Positions 22,601 through 30,183 of a stretch of 64,000 nt of DNA are shown here, one piece after another (position 1 is the first letter of the stretch; every line of letters starts with the position of its first letter). Location of the stretch: contig JAHCHG010000002.1 in assembly GCA_026129865.1 (NCBI GenBank), forward strand, positions 488,508 to 552,507, in the 5' to 3' direction. Made by a program: the position numbers and the translations under genes. Source of the stretch: Pyrinomonadaceae bacterium. Lineage in GTDB: Bacteria; Acidobacteriota; Blastocatellia; Pyrinomonadales; Pyrinomonadaceae. Under the pieces are notes generated by a model. It was given only the letters and a program-made list of their open reading frames with translations. It was not told the DNA's origin and did no database searches.

Positions 22601-22816
22601 TTGTAAAACCGATTAAATAATTAAATTAAAACAAGTTAAGTGTAGCAGATGTGTGCGGGGTTCATCGTAAGAGTTTTGTAAAAAGATGCAACGAGCTCGG
22701 GCACCCGATAGCCGCCTTCATATACGGGAAGGGAAAATGCGATCATCAAGCCCGGACCTCGAATCCTAGATTTTACTGGAAAATGCCCGGCAAAAGTGTT
22801 TGGATCGGCTTTGATT

Positions 22817-22830
22817 GACTGATATCAGTC
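22817..22830. repeat. 14-base perfect palindrome in intergenic region
   Basis: The palindrome gactgatatcagtc lies in the 260-base gap 22601-22860 between the desaturase start and the end of a minus-strand membrane protein. No gene is seen in the gap. It may be an operator, but nothing else supports this. Confidence 0.35.
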
Positions 22831-22860
22831 TACCGCTACTCAATAATTAGCAATGCAATG

Positions 22861-23544
22861 CTATCTCGCGTTTTGTAAGCTGTTAGAACTATCTATTCCT
22901 AGCGGCGCATTTTGATTTGTCGAAGACGACGACGTTTCAGAATTTTTATTCCATTCTGTAATCGATTGATTTACTAAAAGTTGATAAACGACTGGGGACG
23001 ATCTTACTCTATCAAAAATAAAGTGTTTTTGTTCATCAGTTGCGTTTTGAAAAAATCCAAACGCCATTGCTTCACGTCCGTTTCGACTTCGAATTGTCGT
23101 CTTGGTTTGGAGTCCTGGAAGGGATTCAAAGCCTCGTCCATCTTTTCTCTCATTCGATAAAACCTTATTCCAGAATTCACTAATCTCCTCGTTAGTCGCA
23201 CCTTCCTTGAAAATTACGACATTATCAACTCTTTCATAAAAAGGGACCATTGGCTCTTCGCGATAAGCACCAATTTCAAAATATTTGGCAGCCGACCCAG
23301 CAGATATAAAACTGGTTGGGACTAAGACTCCGAGTAACAATATCCAGGGAGCTAGTTTGTTATTTTTTACTAACAAAATAAAACCAACGACAACCGAGAG
23401 CAGACTCAAGAAGCTTATTAAAATGAAAAGTGGTAAAAACACAAAACCTGCTACATATCCGTTATCACTGCTTGCGACCAATAAAATGGCGCCGCTGCCG
23501 ATTCCGAATGAGATGAGAAAAGTGAGAAAGAATTTTTTTAGCAT
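22861..23544 (-). CDS. Hypothetical membrane protein
   Basis: This 227-residue protein has three likely membrane helices in the first 85 residues (FFLTFLISFGIGSGAILLVA, then two more) and a soluble C-terminal domain of about 135 residues containing FYERVDNVVIFKEGATNEEI. The terminal region is rich in Ser, Thr and Asn. I do not recognise a family. Its base composition is slightly more AT-rich than its neighbours. It starts 27 bases downstream of the mqnC stop and may be cotranscribed with it. Confidence 0.6.
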   Translation of the reverse strand: MLKKFFLTFLISFGIGSGAILLVASSDNGYVAGFVFLPLFILISFLSLLSVVVGFILLVKNNKLAPWILLLGVLVPTSFISAGSAAKYFEIGAYREEPMVPFYERVDNVVIFKEGATNEEISEFWNKVLSNERKDGRGFESLPGLQTKTTIRSRNGREAMAFGFFQNATDEQKHFIFDRVRSSPVVYQLLVNQSITEWNKNSETSSSSTNQNAPLGIDSSNSLQNAR

Positions 23545-23570
23545 CTCGCTTAAATCCTTAAAACGCTAAA

Positions 23571-24713
23571 CTAATCGGCAAATGCTACGCTCAAATTCTT
23601 GAGCGGCATCGATTTCCTCTCATCCAAGCTAGCGCTTTCTTCCCGGTCAATATAGTTGTACAAAATATCACGCTGCTGAGGACGATAACCCGCTTCGGAG
23701 ATCTGGTAGCGCAATTCCTTTTCGTTCGCTTCATTGCTTGCGCCGGCGGCGGAAACTACGTTTTCTTCGATCATGATCGAACCCATATCGTCCGCGCCGA
23801 AACCTAAAGCAGCTTGTCCGAGCCGGATGCCCTGCGTCAGCCACGAAGATTGAATATGCTGGATGTTATCGAAAAATATCCGCGAAACAGCAAGCATTTT
23901 CAAGTAATCGATTCCGGTCGGTTCTTCCGTGATCTTTCTGCCGAGCGCGGTGTTTTCGCGTTGAAAAGTCCACGGAATAAACGCGGTAAATCCGCCCGTT
24001 TCGTCTTGAACATCTCGAACTCTTTGCAAATGTTTGACGCGGTGCGAAACATTGTCGCCGATGCCGAACATCATTGTCGCAGTGGATTTCAAGCCGACTT
24101 TGTGAACGGCACGCATCACGTCGAGCCATTCCTGCGTCGTGCATTTTGTCGAAACTCTCTTGCGAACTTCGTCGTCCAAGATCTCGCCGCCGCCGCCGGG
24201 CATTGAATTTAATCCCGCCGCTTTCAAGCGGCGCATGATCGATTCATAATCCAGCCCGGAAATTAAAGAAATATTATGAATTTCCGGCGGCGAAAAACAA
24301 TGAAGCTGAAAATTCGGATATTTTTTATGCAGCGTCGAAAGCAAATCTTCATACCATTCGATATTAAAATCGGGATGAAGTCCGCCCTGCATCAAAACGC
24401 CCGTTCCGCCAAGCGCGATTGTTTCGTCAATGCGTTTTTCGATTTCTTCAATCGAATGAACATAAGTGTCCGGTTTTCCCGGTCTTCGGTAAAACGCGCA
24501 AAATGTGCAGACGACGTTGCAGACATTTGTGTAATTTATATTGCGGTCAATGATGTAAGTTACGATATTTTCATCATTTTTGCGTTTTCGAATCTCGTTT
24601 GCCGCGACTCCGATCTTTGCAAAGTCTTTCGATTCCAAAAGCGCGGTCGCGTCTTCGGCGGAAATTCTTTCTCCATCCAGCGCCTTGTTCAAAATTGGTT
24701 GAATATCTTTCAT
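23571..24713 (-). CDS. mqnC: Cyclic dehypoxanthinyl futalosine synthase
   Basis: This 380-residue radical SAM enzyme of the futalosine route to menaquinone has the cluster motif CNVVCTFC at C65, C69 and C72, followed by AFYRRPGKPDTYVHS, a hallmark of MqnC. The GGTGVLMQGGLHPDFNIEWY segment also fits. It cyclises dehypoxanthine futalosine. MqnA is encoded about 800 bases away on the same strand, which supports menaquinone synthesis by this route in the organism. MqnE, MqnB and MqnD are not in the window. Confidence 0.92.
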   Translation of the reverse strand: MKDIQPILNKALDGERISAEDATALLESKDFAKIGVAANEIRKRKNDENIVTYIIDRNINYTNVCNVVCTFCAFYRRPGKPDTYVHSIEEIEKRIDETIALGGTGVLMQGGLHPDFNIEWYEDLLSTLHKKYPNFQLHCFSPPEIHNISLISGLDYESIMRRLKAAGLNSMPGGGGEILDDEVRKRVSTKCTTQEWLDVMRAVHKVGLKSTATMMFGIGDNVSHRVKHLQRVRDVQDETGGFTAFIPWTFQRENTALGRKITEEPTGIDYLKMLAVSRIFFDNIQHIQSSWLTQGIRLGQAALGFGADDMGSIMIEENVVSAAGASNEANEKELRYQISEAGYRPQQRDILYNYIDREESASLDERKSMPLKNLSVAFAD

Positions 24714-24919
24714 AAATACATCCGGATTTTATCAAATTGCGAATAAAATTAGCAGTTTACAATTATCTTTCGAGAAATATCGGCAAAATCTGGAGCCGTT
24801 TCGTCTAAAAACTAGCTTCGCTCTTTAACAGAACAAACATTATGCCGCGGATTTTGATCGAAAAGATCAAAAAAAAGCGCGTTAAAGAATGAAGAAATTA
24901 CTTAAAAAGGAGCAAAATC

Positions 24920-25024
24920 ATGCGAGACCAGGAAAACAAAATGCCGCTTTATGACGCAACTATGATCTTGTTCGTTGTCATCGCGGGATGGGCAGTTTTA
25001 TTTTATTCAGGATTATTTTTTTAA
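24920..25024 (+). CDS. 34-residue single-helix membrane protein
   Basis: A very short open frame has ATG at 24920 preceded by a strong ribosome binding site, aaaaaggagc, at 24903-24912. The product starts MRDQENKMPLYD and ends in a single hydrophobic helix (ILFVVIAGWAVLFYSGLFF). It lies in the 390-base gap between mqnC and the Imm63-like gene. I know no family. The coding call rests on the good ribosome binding site and the clean helix. The rest of the gap holds nothing I recognise. Confidence 0.55.
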   Translation: MRDQENKMPLYDATMILFVVIAGWAVLFYSGLFF

Positions 25025-25103
25025 TCTGCAATTCTAATAAATTATTTCCATAACGGCTGGTTCGACTTTCTCGAGCCAGCCGATTTTCTTGACCAAAAAT
25101 AAA

Positions 25104-25532
25104 ATGCCGGAAAATAGCGAGATCATCAAAGAACTTCAAGAAGAGTATTCTCAAATCCTCGAAAACGTTTACGGAACGCCGCTCAGCTATCGTTTTCAAA
25201 CCACACGCGGCGACGATGGAAGCGAACATCTCGAGATCGTCGGTGACGAGTTTCACCTTGTCGCAACCGAACGCGGGCTTGAGCTTTCAAGAAGAAAAAC
25301 GCGCGACCGGCACGAACTTTTTTACTGGATGATAGCCGATCCGGCATTCTGGCGCGGATGTGAGTACGAGCAGCAAAACAGGATCGACCATCTCGACCCG
25401 CGCCGGATGATCTTTCAAAAGCAGCTCGAAATTTTAGAAAACGTCGATGCCGTCTGGGCGGCGCGAAAACGCAAAGAGATCAGCGAAATACTTTCGAAAA
25501 ACCCCTTCGTCGACCGATCAGAGAAACTTTAG
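25104..25532 (+). CDS. Imm63-like immunity family protein
   Basis: This 142-residue soluble protein has the pattern ERGLELSRRKTRDRHELFYW, then CEYEQQNRIDHLDPRRMIFQ and KQLEILENVDAVW. That resembles the immunity protein family Imm63 (ERG-x-E, LLYW, EL-x-R, DFRR-FxKQ). Such proteins normally sit beside a polymorphic toxin, but no toxin gene is adjacent here. It is therefore either an orphan immunity protein or a housekeeping derivative. I chose the ATG at 25104 over a TTG at 25089. The 3' end overlaps the convergent mqnA by 15 bases. Family recognition is from memory of the motif only. Confidence 0.6.
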   Translation: MPENSEIIKELQEEYSQILENVYGTPLSYRFQTTRGDDGSEHLEIVGDEFHLVATERGLELSRRKTRDRHELFYWMIADPAFWRGCEYEQQNRIDHLDPRRMIFQKQLEILENVDAVWAARKRKEISEILSKNPFVDRSEKL

Positions 25533-26321
25533 CGGCTTGAGCTTTGGGATCAAATTATGCTTTTTCGACAGTTCGTAAAAAAGCTCAAGCCCGTTTTGCA
25601 TAGCGGCGTCGATCTCGTAGGAAATATTTTGGGATAGGTACTTTTCAAATTCTTCGTGCCCGAGCGATAAGTGCGGTTCGTAATTCGCGATTATCTCGGG
25701 AAGATGATCAATTCCCTCATTACGAATTTCGGCAAAATCGATCATCCGCACCGTTTCAGCCGATGTTCGGCGTGCCATCCACATGGCGAACACAAATCCG
25801 AATCCGGTAAATTTTCGCCAAACTTCGACCAGATCAAATTTGCGAAAACCGTTTTCTCCGTCAACGATCGAAAGCGCCGGGTCGCCGATAAGAAGCGCAC
25901 AGTCATTCGATCTCAGCATCGCAGAAGCGTCCGGTTTCGCTGATGTAAATTGGGGTTCTTTTCCTAAAAATTCCCTAAAAACGATCTTTGTGAGCGCAAC
26001 GGAGGTTTTTGAAGATTCATCAAGCGCGACGGATGAGACCGATTCGAGATCGCATCCGTTCGTGATCAAGCAAACGCTGCGAACGCTCGTCCGTGCTCCG
26101 ACGCATACTTCCGGAACGAGCAAAACATCATCTATCCGCTGATATTCAATTACCGGAACAAGCGCACAATCAACCCGGCTTTGTGCTAGAAGTTCAGCCG
26201 AGCGCGCAGGGGCATTGTCCAGAATTATTTCGTATTTTCCGCGCTGAGAACCGTAAAGAAACGCCCAAATCAGCGGCGCAGTGTTTGAATAACTCGAAGC
26301 TGAAATTCGCGGTCCTGACAT
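25518..26321 (-). CDS. mqnA: Chorismate dehydratase (menaquinone biosynthesis)
   Basis: This 267-residue member of the MqnA/MqnD periplasmic-binding-like fold family removes water from chorismate to give 3-[(1-carboxyvinyl)oxy]benzoate, the first step of the futalosine pathway. The N-terminal ASSYSNTAPLIWAF and the segment RVDCALVPVIEYQRI are typical of MqnA. The MRSNDCALLIGDPAL region also fits. It directly follows a GNAT gene on the same strand, adjacent to within one base, so the two are probably cotranscribed. Confidence 0.9.
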   Translation of the reverse strand: MSGPRISASSYSNTAPLIWAFLYGSQRGKYEIILDNAPARSAELLAQSRVDCALVPVIEYQRIDDVLLVPEVCVGARTSVRSVCLITNGCDLESVSSVALDESSKTSVALTKIVFREFLGKEPQFTSAKPDASAMLRSNDCALLIGDPALSIVDGENGFRKFDLVEVWRKFTGFGFVFAMWMARRTSAETVRMIDFAEIRNEGIDHLPEIIANYEPHLSLGHEEFEKYLSQNISYEIDAAMQNGLELFYELSKKHNLIPKLKPLKFL

Positions 26322-26606
26322 TTATCTGGTCAAAACGTCGTCGTATTTATCGGACGATTCGAGAATCGCTTTTGCAAATGGACAGACAGGTTTGATCAAA
26401 AGATTATTCTTTTCAGCAAATTTCACCGCTTTTTCAACGAGTTTTTCGCCGATTCCCTTGCCGCGCAGCGACTCGTCAACTTCCGTATGATCAATGACGA
26501 TCTTTCGCTGACCTTCGCGAAAATAAGTCATTTCCGCTACCCAATCGCCGTCTTTTTCAATAAAAAATGCGCCTTTTTTCCCGTGTTCCTGATGTTCGAT
26601 CTTCAT
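26322..26606 (-). CDS. GNAT-like N-acetyltransferase (YjdJ/YidJ type)
   Basis: This 94-residue small acetyltransferase-like protein carries the acetyl-CoA binding pattern ESLRGKGIGEKLVEKAVKFA and the terminal KPVCPFAKAILESSDKYDDV seen in the small GNAT-like family (COG2388). It lacks the N-terminal strands of full GNAT enzymes, which is normal for this family. Its stop is adjacent to the mqnA start. The acceptor is unknown. Confidence 0.82.
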   Translation of the reverse strand: MKIEHQEHGKKGAFFIEKDGDWVAEMTYFREGQRKIVIDHTEVDESLRGKGIGEKLVEKAVKFAEKNNLLIKPVCPFAKAILESSDKYDDVLTR

Positions 26607-26728
26607 AACAATTATTAATTAATCTCGCCGCCTGAAAATAAAAATTATCCAAAAATGAGTTCTAACAAAGTGAACGGCTTTTGCCAAACTGCTTGATTCG
26701 AAATCTTTGCTGAACTATCCTAAGAGCC

Positions 26729-27364
26729 GTGAAAATCTACGACATAACCGTACCTTTGAGCAGCGGCGTTCCTGTTTATGAGGGCGATCCAAAGGTTGAG
26801 ATAACCGCGGAACTGACCATCGACGGCGGCGATAGCGCAAATGTTTCGCGGCTCTGCTGCGGCGTTCACACCGCGACGCATGTCGATGCGCCGAATCATT
26901 TTATTGATGGGACGCGCAGGGTTGATGAACTTGATCTGGAAAAGATGATAGGAAAATGTCTGGTGGTTGAGGTCGACAAAAACGTCAGATCCATCGAACC
27001 CGAGCATCTATCAGATTTCCAAGGTGCCAAACGGATCTTGTTTAAAACCGCGAGTTCCGATTTTTGGGGCGATCCCGATAAAAAATTTCGCCGCGATTTT
27101 ACCTATATTTCTCCGGCGGCTGCAAAGATCATCGCTGATTCCGGAGTAAAACTTGTCGGAATCGACTATCTATCTGTCGAAAAATTCGGCTCGACGGATT
27201 TTCAAACACATCTGACGCTTCTTGAAAAAGAGATCGTAATTTTGGAAGGATTAGACCTGCGAAAGATCGATCCCGGCGAATACGAATTGATATGTCTTCC
27301 TTTGAAGTTATCCGGCGGAAAAGGCGACGGAGCTCCTGCACGAGCAATTCTTCGATGCGATTAA
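26729..27364 (+). CDS. Cyclase family protein (kynurenine formamidase-like)
   Basis: This 211-residue metal-dependent hydrolase has the cyclase motif HTATHVDAPNHFIDG, whose His, His, Asp and His residues bind metals in arylformamidases. The second half carries GIDYLSVEKFG, as in KynB-like proteins. The natural substrate may be N-formylkynurenine or another amide or ester, and no tryptophan-degradation gene is nearby. It is divergent from the GNAT and mqnA pair. Confidence 0.82.
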   Translation: MKIYDITVPLSSGVPVYEGDPKVEITAELTIDGGDSANVSRLCCGVHTATHVDAPNHFIDGTRRVDELDLEKMIGKCLVVEVDKNVRSIEPEHLSDFQGAKRILFKTASSDFWGDPDKKFRRDFTYISPAAAKIIADSGVKLVGIDYLSVEKFGSTDFQTHLTLLEKEIVILEGLDLRKIDPGEYELICLPLKLSGGKGDGAPARAILRCD

Positions 27365-27521
27365 TTCACTTTTTCGATTTAAGATTCTTCGATCTGCTTT
27401 GATAGAATAGCGACACCGAAACTGAAGTTCGTTAATTGCGGCACGGCAAGTAAAAGACTGCCGTTCAACAGATAAATAAAAATTCACAAAACGCGTAAAA
27501 TTTAGCGGTTAAAACAATTTA

Positions 27522-29045
27522 ATGAGTATTACAAAAGTTACCCAGCATCCGACACAGAACGAAGAATTGATCTTTGACCGGTCGCAAACCGGTCGCGTCG
27601 GCTTTTGCCTGCCGAAACTGGATGTCGATGAAACGGCTATCGAAGAAATGATCCCGAAGGAACTGCTTCGCGAGGACGACTTGGAAGGCGTTCCGGAGGT
27701 TTCAGAGGTCGATGTAGTCCGTCATTTTACGCGCATGTCGACATGGAATTATTCGATCGATCTCGGTATGTACCCGCTTGGTTCGTGCACGATGAAATAC
27801 AATTCGCGGCTCAATGAAAAAGTTGCGCGAATCGACGGTTTTGCCGGACTTCATCCGCTTGCGCCGGAAGCCGAGGCGCAGGGCGCGCTCGAATTAATGT
27901 ACCGGCTGCAGGAAGATCTTGCTGAAATTACTGGACTTCCGGGAGTTTCTCTGCAGCCCGCCGCCGGCGCGCACGGTGAAATGACCGGAGTTATGCTTAT
28001 CCGTGCATTTTTAGACAAACGCGACGGTGCCGAATCGAAAAACAGACGAGTCATGCTTATTCCCGATTCGGCGCACGGAACAAATCCCGCATCGGCGCAC
28101 ATGGCTGGATTTACGGTTAAGACCATCAGATCTAATTCCGAAGGTTTGACCGACATGGATCATCTCCGTGAGCTTTGCGCGCAGGGCGGCATTGCCGGAC
28201 TGATGTTGACGAATCCGAATACGGTCGGAATTTTTGAAAAAAATATTACGGAAATTTGCGACATTATTCATGAAGCCGGTGGACTTGTTTACATGGACGG
28301 CGCGAATATGAACGCATTGGTCGGCATTGCCCGACCCGGCGATTTCGGTGTCGATGTTATCCATTTGAATCTGCATAAAACCTTTTCGACCCCGCACGGC
28401 GGCGGCGGTCCCGGATGCGGACCTTGCTGCTGTACTGCCGAACTTCAGCATTTTCTTCCGACGCCGCGTGTCGTTAAAGCCGGCGATCGTTACCGGCTGG
28501 ATTTTGATTATCCTGAATCGATCGGTCGTGTAAAGGCGTTTTACGGAAATTTTGGAATGATGGTCCGTGCGCTCGCTTATATAATGACGCACGGCGATAC
28601 CGGACTAAAAGAAGCGACGGAAGCGGCGGTTTTGAACGCACGTTACGTCGGGCATTATCTGACCGAAGATTTCGACAAACCCTTCGAATCCGACAGCATG
28701 CATGAGGTTATTTTTTCGCACAAAAAACAATCCCGGAAAGGAGTTCATACACTCGATATCGCAAAACGTCTGATCGATTACGGCTTTCATCCGATGACCA
28801 TTTATTTTCCATTGATCGTGGAAGGTGCAATGCTTATCGAACCCACGGAATCGGTCGGTCGTGCAGACCTTGATGCATTTATAGATGCCATGCGGTCGAT
28901 CGCGAAAGAAGCGATCGAAGATCCGCAAACCGTCATTGACGCGCCGCATTCGACACGTATCGGTCGCCTTGACGAAGCAACTGCGGCACGAAAACCGGTT
29001 CTGCGCTGGCGACCGGACATGGATTCTTTGACAAAAGCCGCTTAG
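27522..29045 (+). CDS. gcvPB: Glycine dehydrogenase (decarboxylating) subunit 2
   Basis: This 507-residue pyridoxal phosphate enzyme is the C-terminal half of the P protein of the glycine cleavage system. The active lysine is in HLNLHKTFSTPHGGGGPGCG, and the glycine-rich loop follows. The N-terminal FDRSQTGRVGFCLPKLDV segment is typical of GcvPB in two-subunit systems. GcvPA, GcvT and GcvH are not in the window. The 157-base upstream region shows no tandem glycine-riboswitch pattern that I can recognise. Confidence 0.92.
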   Translation: MSITKVTQHPTQNEELIFDRSQTGRVGFCLPKLDVDETAIEEMIPKELLREDDLEGVPEVSEVDVVRHFTRMSTWNYSIDLGMYPLGSCTMKYNSRLNEKVARIDGFAGLHPLAPEAEAQGALELMYRLQEDLAEITGLPGVSLQPAAGAHGEMTGVMLIRAFLDKRDGAESKNRRVMLIPDSAHGTNPASAHMAGFTVKTIRSNSEGLTDMDHLRELCAQGGIAGLMLTNPNTVGIFEKNITEICDIIHEAGGLVYMDGANMNALVGIARPGDFGVDVIHLNLHKTFSTPHGGGGPGCGPCCCTAELQHFLPTPRVVKAGDRYRLDFDYPESIGRVKAFYGNFGMMVRALAYIMTHGDTGLKEATEAAVLNARYVGHYLTEDFDKPFESDSMHEVIFSHKKQSRKGVHTLDIAKRLIDYGFHPMTIYFPLIVEGAMLIEPTESVGRADLDAFIDAMRSIAKEAIEDPQTVIDAPHSTRIGRLDEATAARKPVLRWRPDMDSLTKAA

Positions 29046-29073
29046 ATCAAGTAATTATTTGATCGTTCCCGGT

Positions 29074-29104
29074 CGCGGCGAATCTTTTTGTTCGCCGCGG
29101 CTTT
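29074..29104 (+). terminator. Possible terminator after gcvPB
   Basis: A strong stem, cgcggcgaa and ttcgccgcg, has an 8-base T-rich loop. The downstream T run is weak (gctttgg). It is the only stem in the 117-base gap before the next gene. Confidence 0.45.
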
Positions 29105-29162
29105 GGCGATTTAGAAAGCTCGTTCCTTTACCTGCGGCAGCGTATAGCGTTATTTTCACGAA

Positions 29163-29588
29163 ATGGCTCATTACTCAATAAATATCGACGATCAGCGCCG
29201 TTTGGTTTTGGTCGATGTTTCCGGAAAAATAGTAAAAACCGAAGGCGAAAAGATCATCTCGGAGGCTCGCACCTTGGCGGGCGAAAGATCTTACGATGTC
29301 ATTTACGACATGCGCGGCTCTTATTCAGCCGTACAGATCAGCGATTGGTTCCGCATGCCGCGTAATCTTGCGGTCTTCAAATCCTCGAAAGCCCGGCTCG
29401 TAAAAGCCGCGATCGTCGTTTCCGAAGATGACAGATCGCTCGAACAATACCGCTTTTTCGAAACTGTATCTAAAAATTTGGGTTTTGCATTTTCGATCTT
29501 CTTTTCCTTTGACGAAGCCGTCGAATGGTTGTCCGGCAGTACGCGCCGCGAAATCTTGGACGGCAGCTCAGATACAGTGAACCGCTGA
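29163..29588 (+). CDS. STAS/SpoIIAA-like domain protein, uncertain
   Basis: This 141-residue soluble protein has the phrase RSYDVIYDMRGSYSAVQISD, followed by a LVKAAIVVSEDDRSLEQYRF strand-helix unit. It resembles SpoIIAA-like fold proteins that lack an obvious phosphorylation serine. The segment DEAVEWLSG near the end resembles the C-terminal helix of those proteins. I cannot name a function. It stands alone between gcvPB and a convergent ferredoxin gene. Confidence 0.55.
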   Translation: MAHYSINIDDQRRLVLVDVSGKIVKTEGEKIISEARTLAGERSYDVIYDMRGSYSAVQISDWFRMPRNLAVFKSSKARLVKAAIVVSEDDRSLEQYRFFETVSKNLGFAFSIFFSFDEAVEWLSGSTRREILDGSSDTVNR

Positions 29589-29631
29589 ACGTCGATTACT
29601 TGTACCTTTACAAAAATACTGCAACATCAGT

Positions 29632-30030
29632 TCATTTATCGCGATTTCCTCCGATAAGCGCGAGGCGTTCGACGATCTCGCCTTTCAGTAAATGTTTTTC
29701 AATAATTTCCGACACGTCCGATTCGCGAACCTGCGCATACCAGACATTTTCCGGATAAACCAAAACCGCCGTTCCGATCGAGCAAAAACCGACCGAGCCG
29801 CAGTCTGTCAGCAAAATTTCGCCTTCGGGGTTTCGCCCTTTGGATGCCTTTCCATATCGCAGATTTTGCTTTTCCAGCTGTTCTTCAAACGCTTTTTTCA
29901 CATCGGCGCTCCCGACCGCGGCGCAGGATTTTCCGTTACAGACAAAAACGTGATGTCGGATAGGAGCATCGGCAACCGGCGCTAGTTTGACCAATTTTTC
30001 GCGATCTTCAATAAATTTTGGTTCGCTCAT
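29632..30030 (-). CDS. Thioredoxin-like [2Fe-2S] ferredoxin
   Basis: This 132-residue protein has the cluster motif HHVFVCNGKSCAAVGS with two cysteines and, about 45 residues later, LLTDCGSVGFCSIG with two more. That is the spacing seen in thioredoxin-fold [2Fe-2S] ferredoxins and NuoE C-terminal domains. The phrase GTAVLVYPENVWYAQV is typical. It probably acts as a soluble electron carrier. The partner is unknown, and no hydrogenase or dehydrogenase is adjacent. Confidence 0.88.
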   Translation of the reverse strand: MSEPKFIEDREKLVKLAPVADAPIRHHVFVCNGKSCAAVGSADVKKAFEEQLEKQNLRYGKASKGRNPEGEILLTDCGSVGFCSIGTAVLVYPENVWYAQVRESDVSEIIEKHLLKGEIVERLALIGGNRDK

Positions 30031-30183
30031 AAAAGGATTTTAGCAAAATGTGGAGCCGTTGAGTAAAAGAGAAAAAAATTTTGTGATTTCTTTCTTTTGA
30101 ACGGCATCAAAACTGATTGTCGGTGCGCGTTTATGCTAATATCGGGAGTGTTGACCCCAGATTTTTGTTTAAAAGTTTTATAA

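Noticed and set aside
22601..22860. An RNA gene in the desaturase-side gap
   Set aside because: No tRNA-like fold or known motif was seen. Only a 14-base palindrome stands out.
24782..24801. A short repeat (caaaatctggagccgtt) shared with about 30045
   Set aside because: Only about 16-17 bases match, and there are two copies without structure or context. This is too weak to call an element.
27365..27521. A glycine riboswitch before gcvPB
   Set aside because: The 157-base leader shows no tandem aptamer-like helices or the conserved GGA-type motifs I would expect.
29525..29758. A short plus-strand gene after the STAS-like protein
   Set aside because: It overlaps the ends of two better supported genes and has no motif or ribosome binding site.
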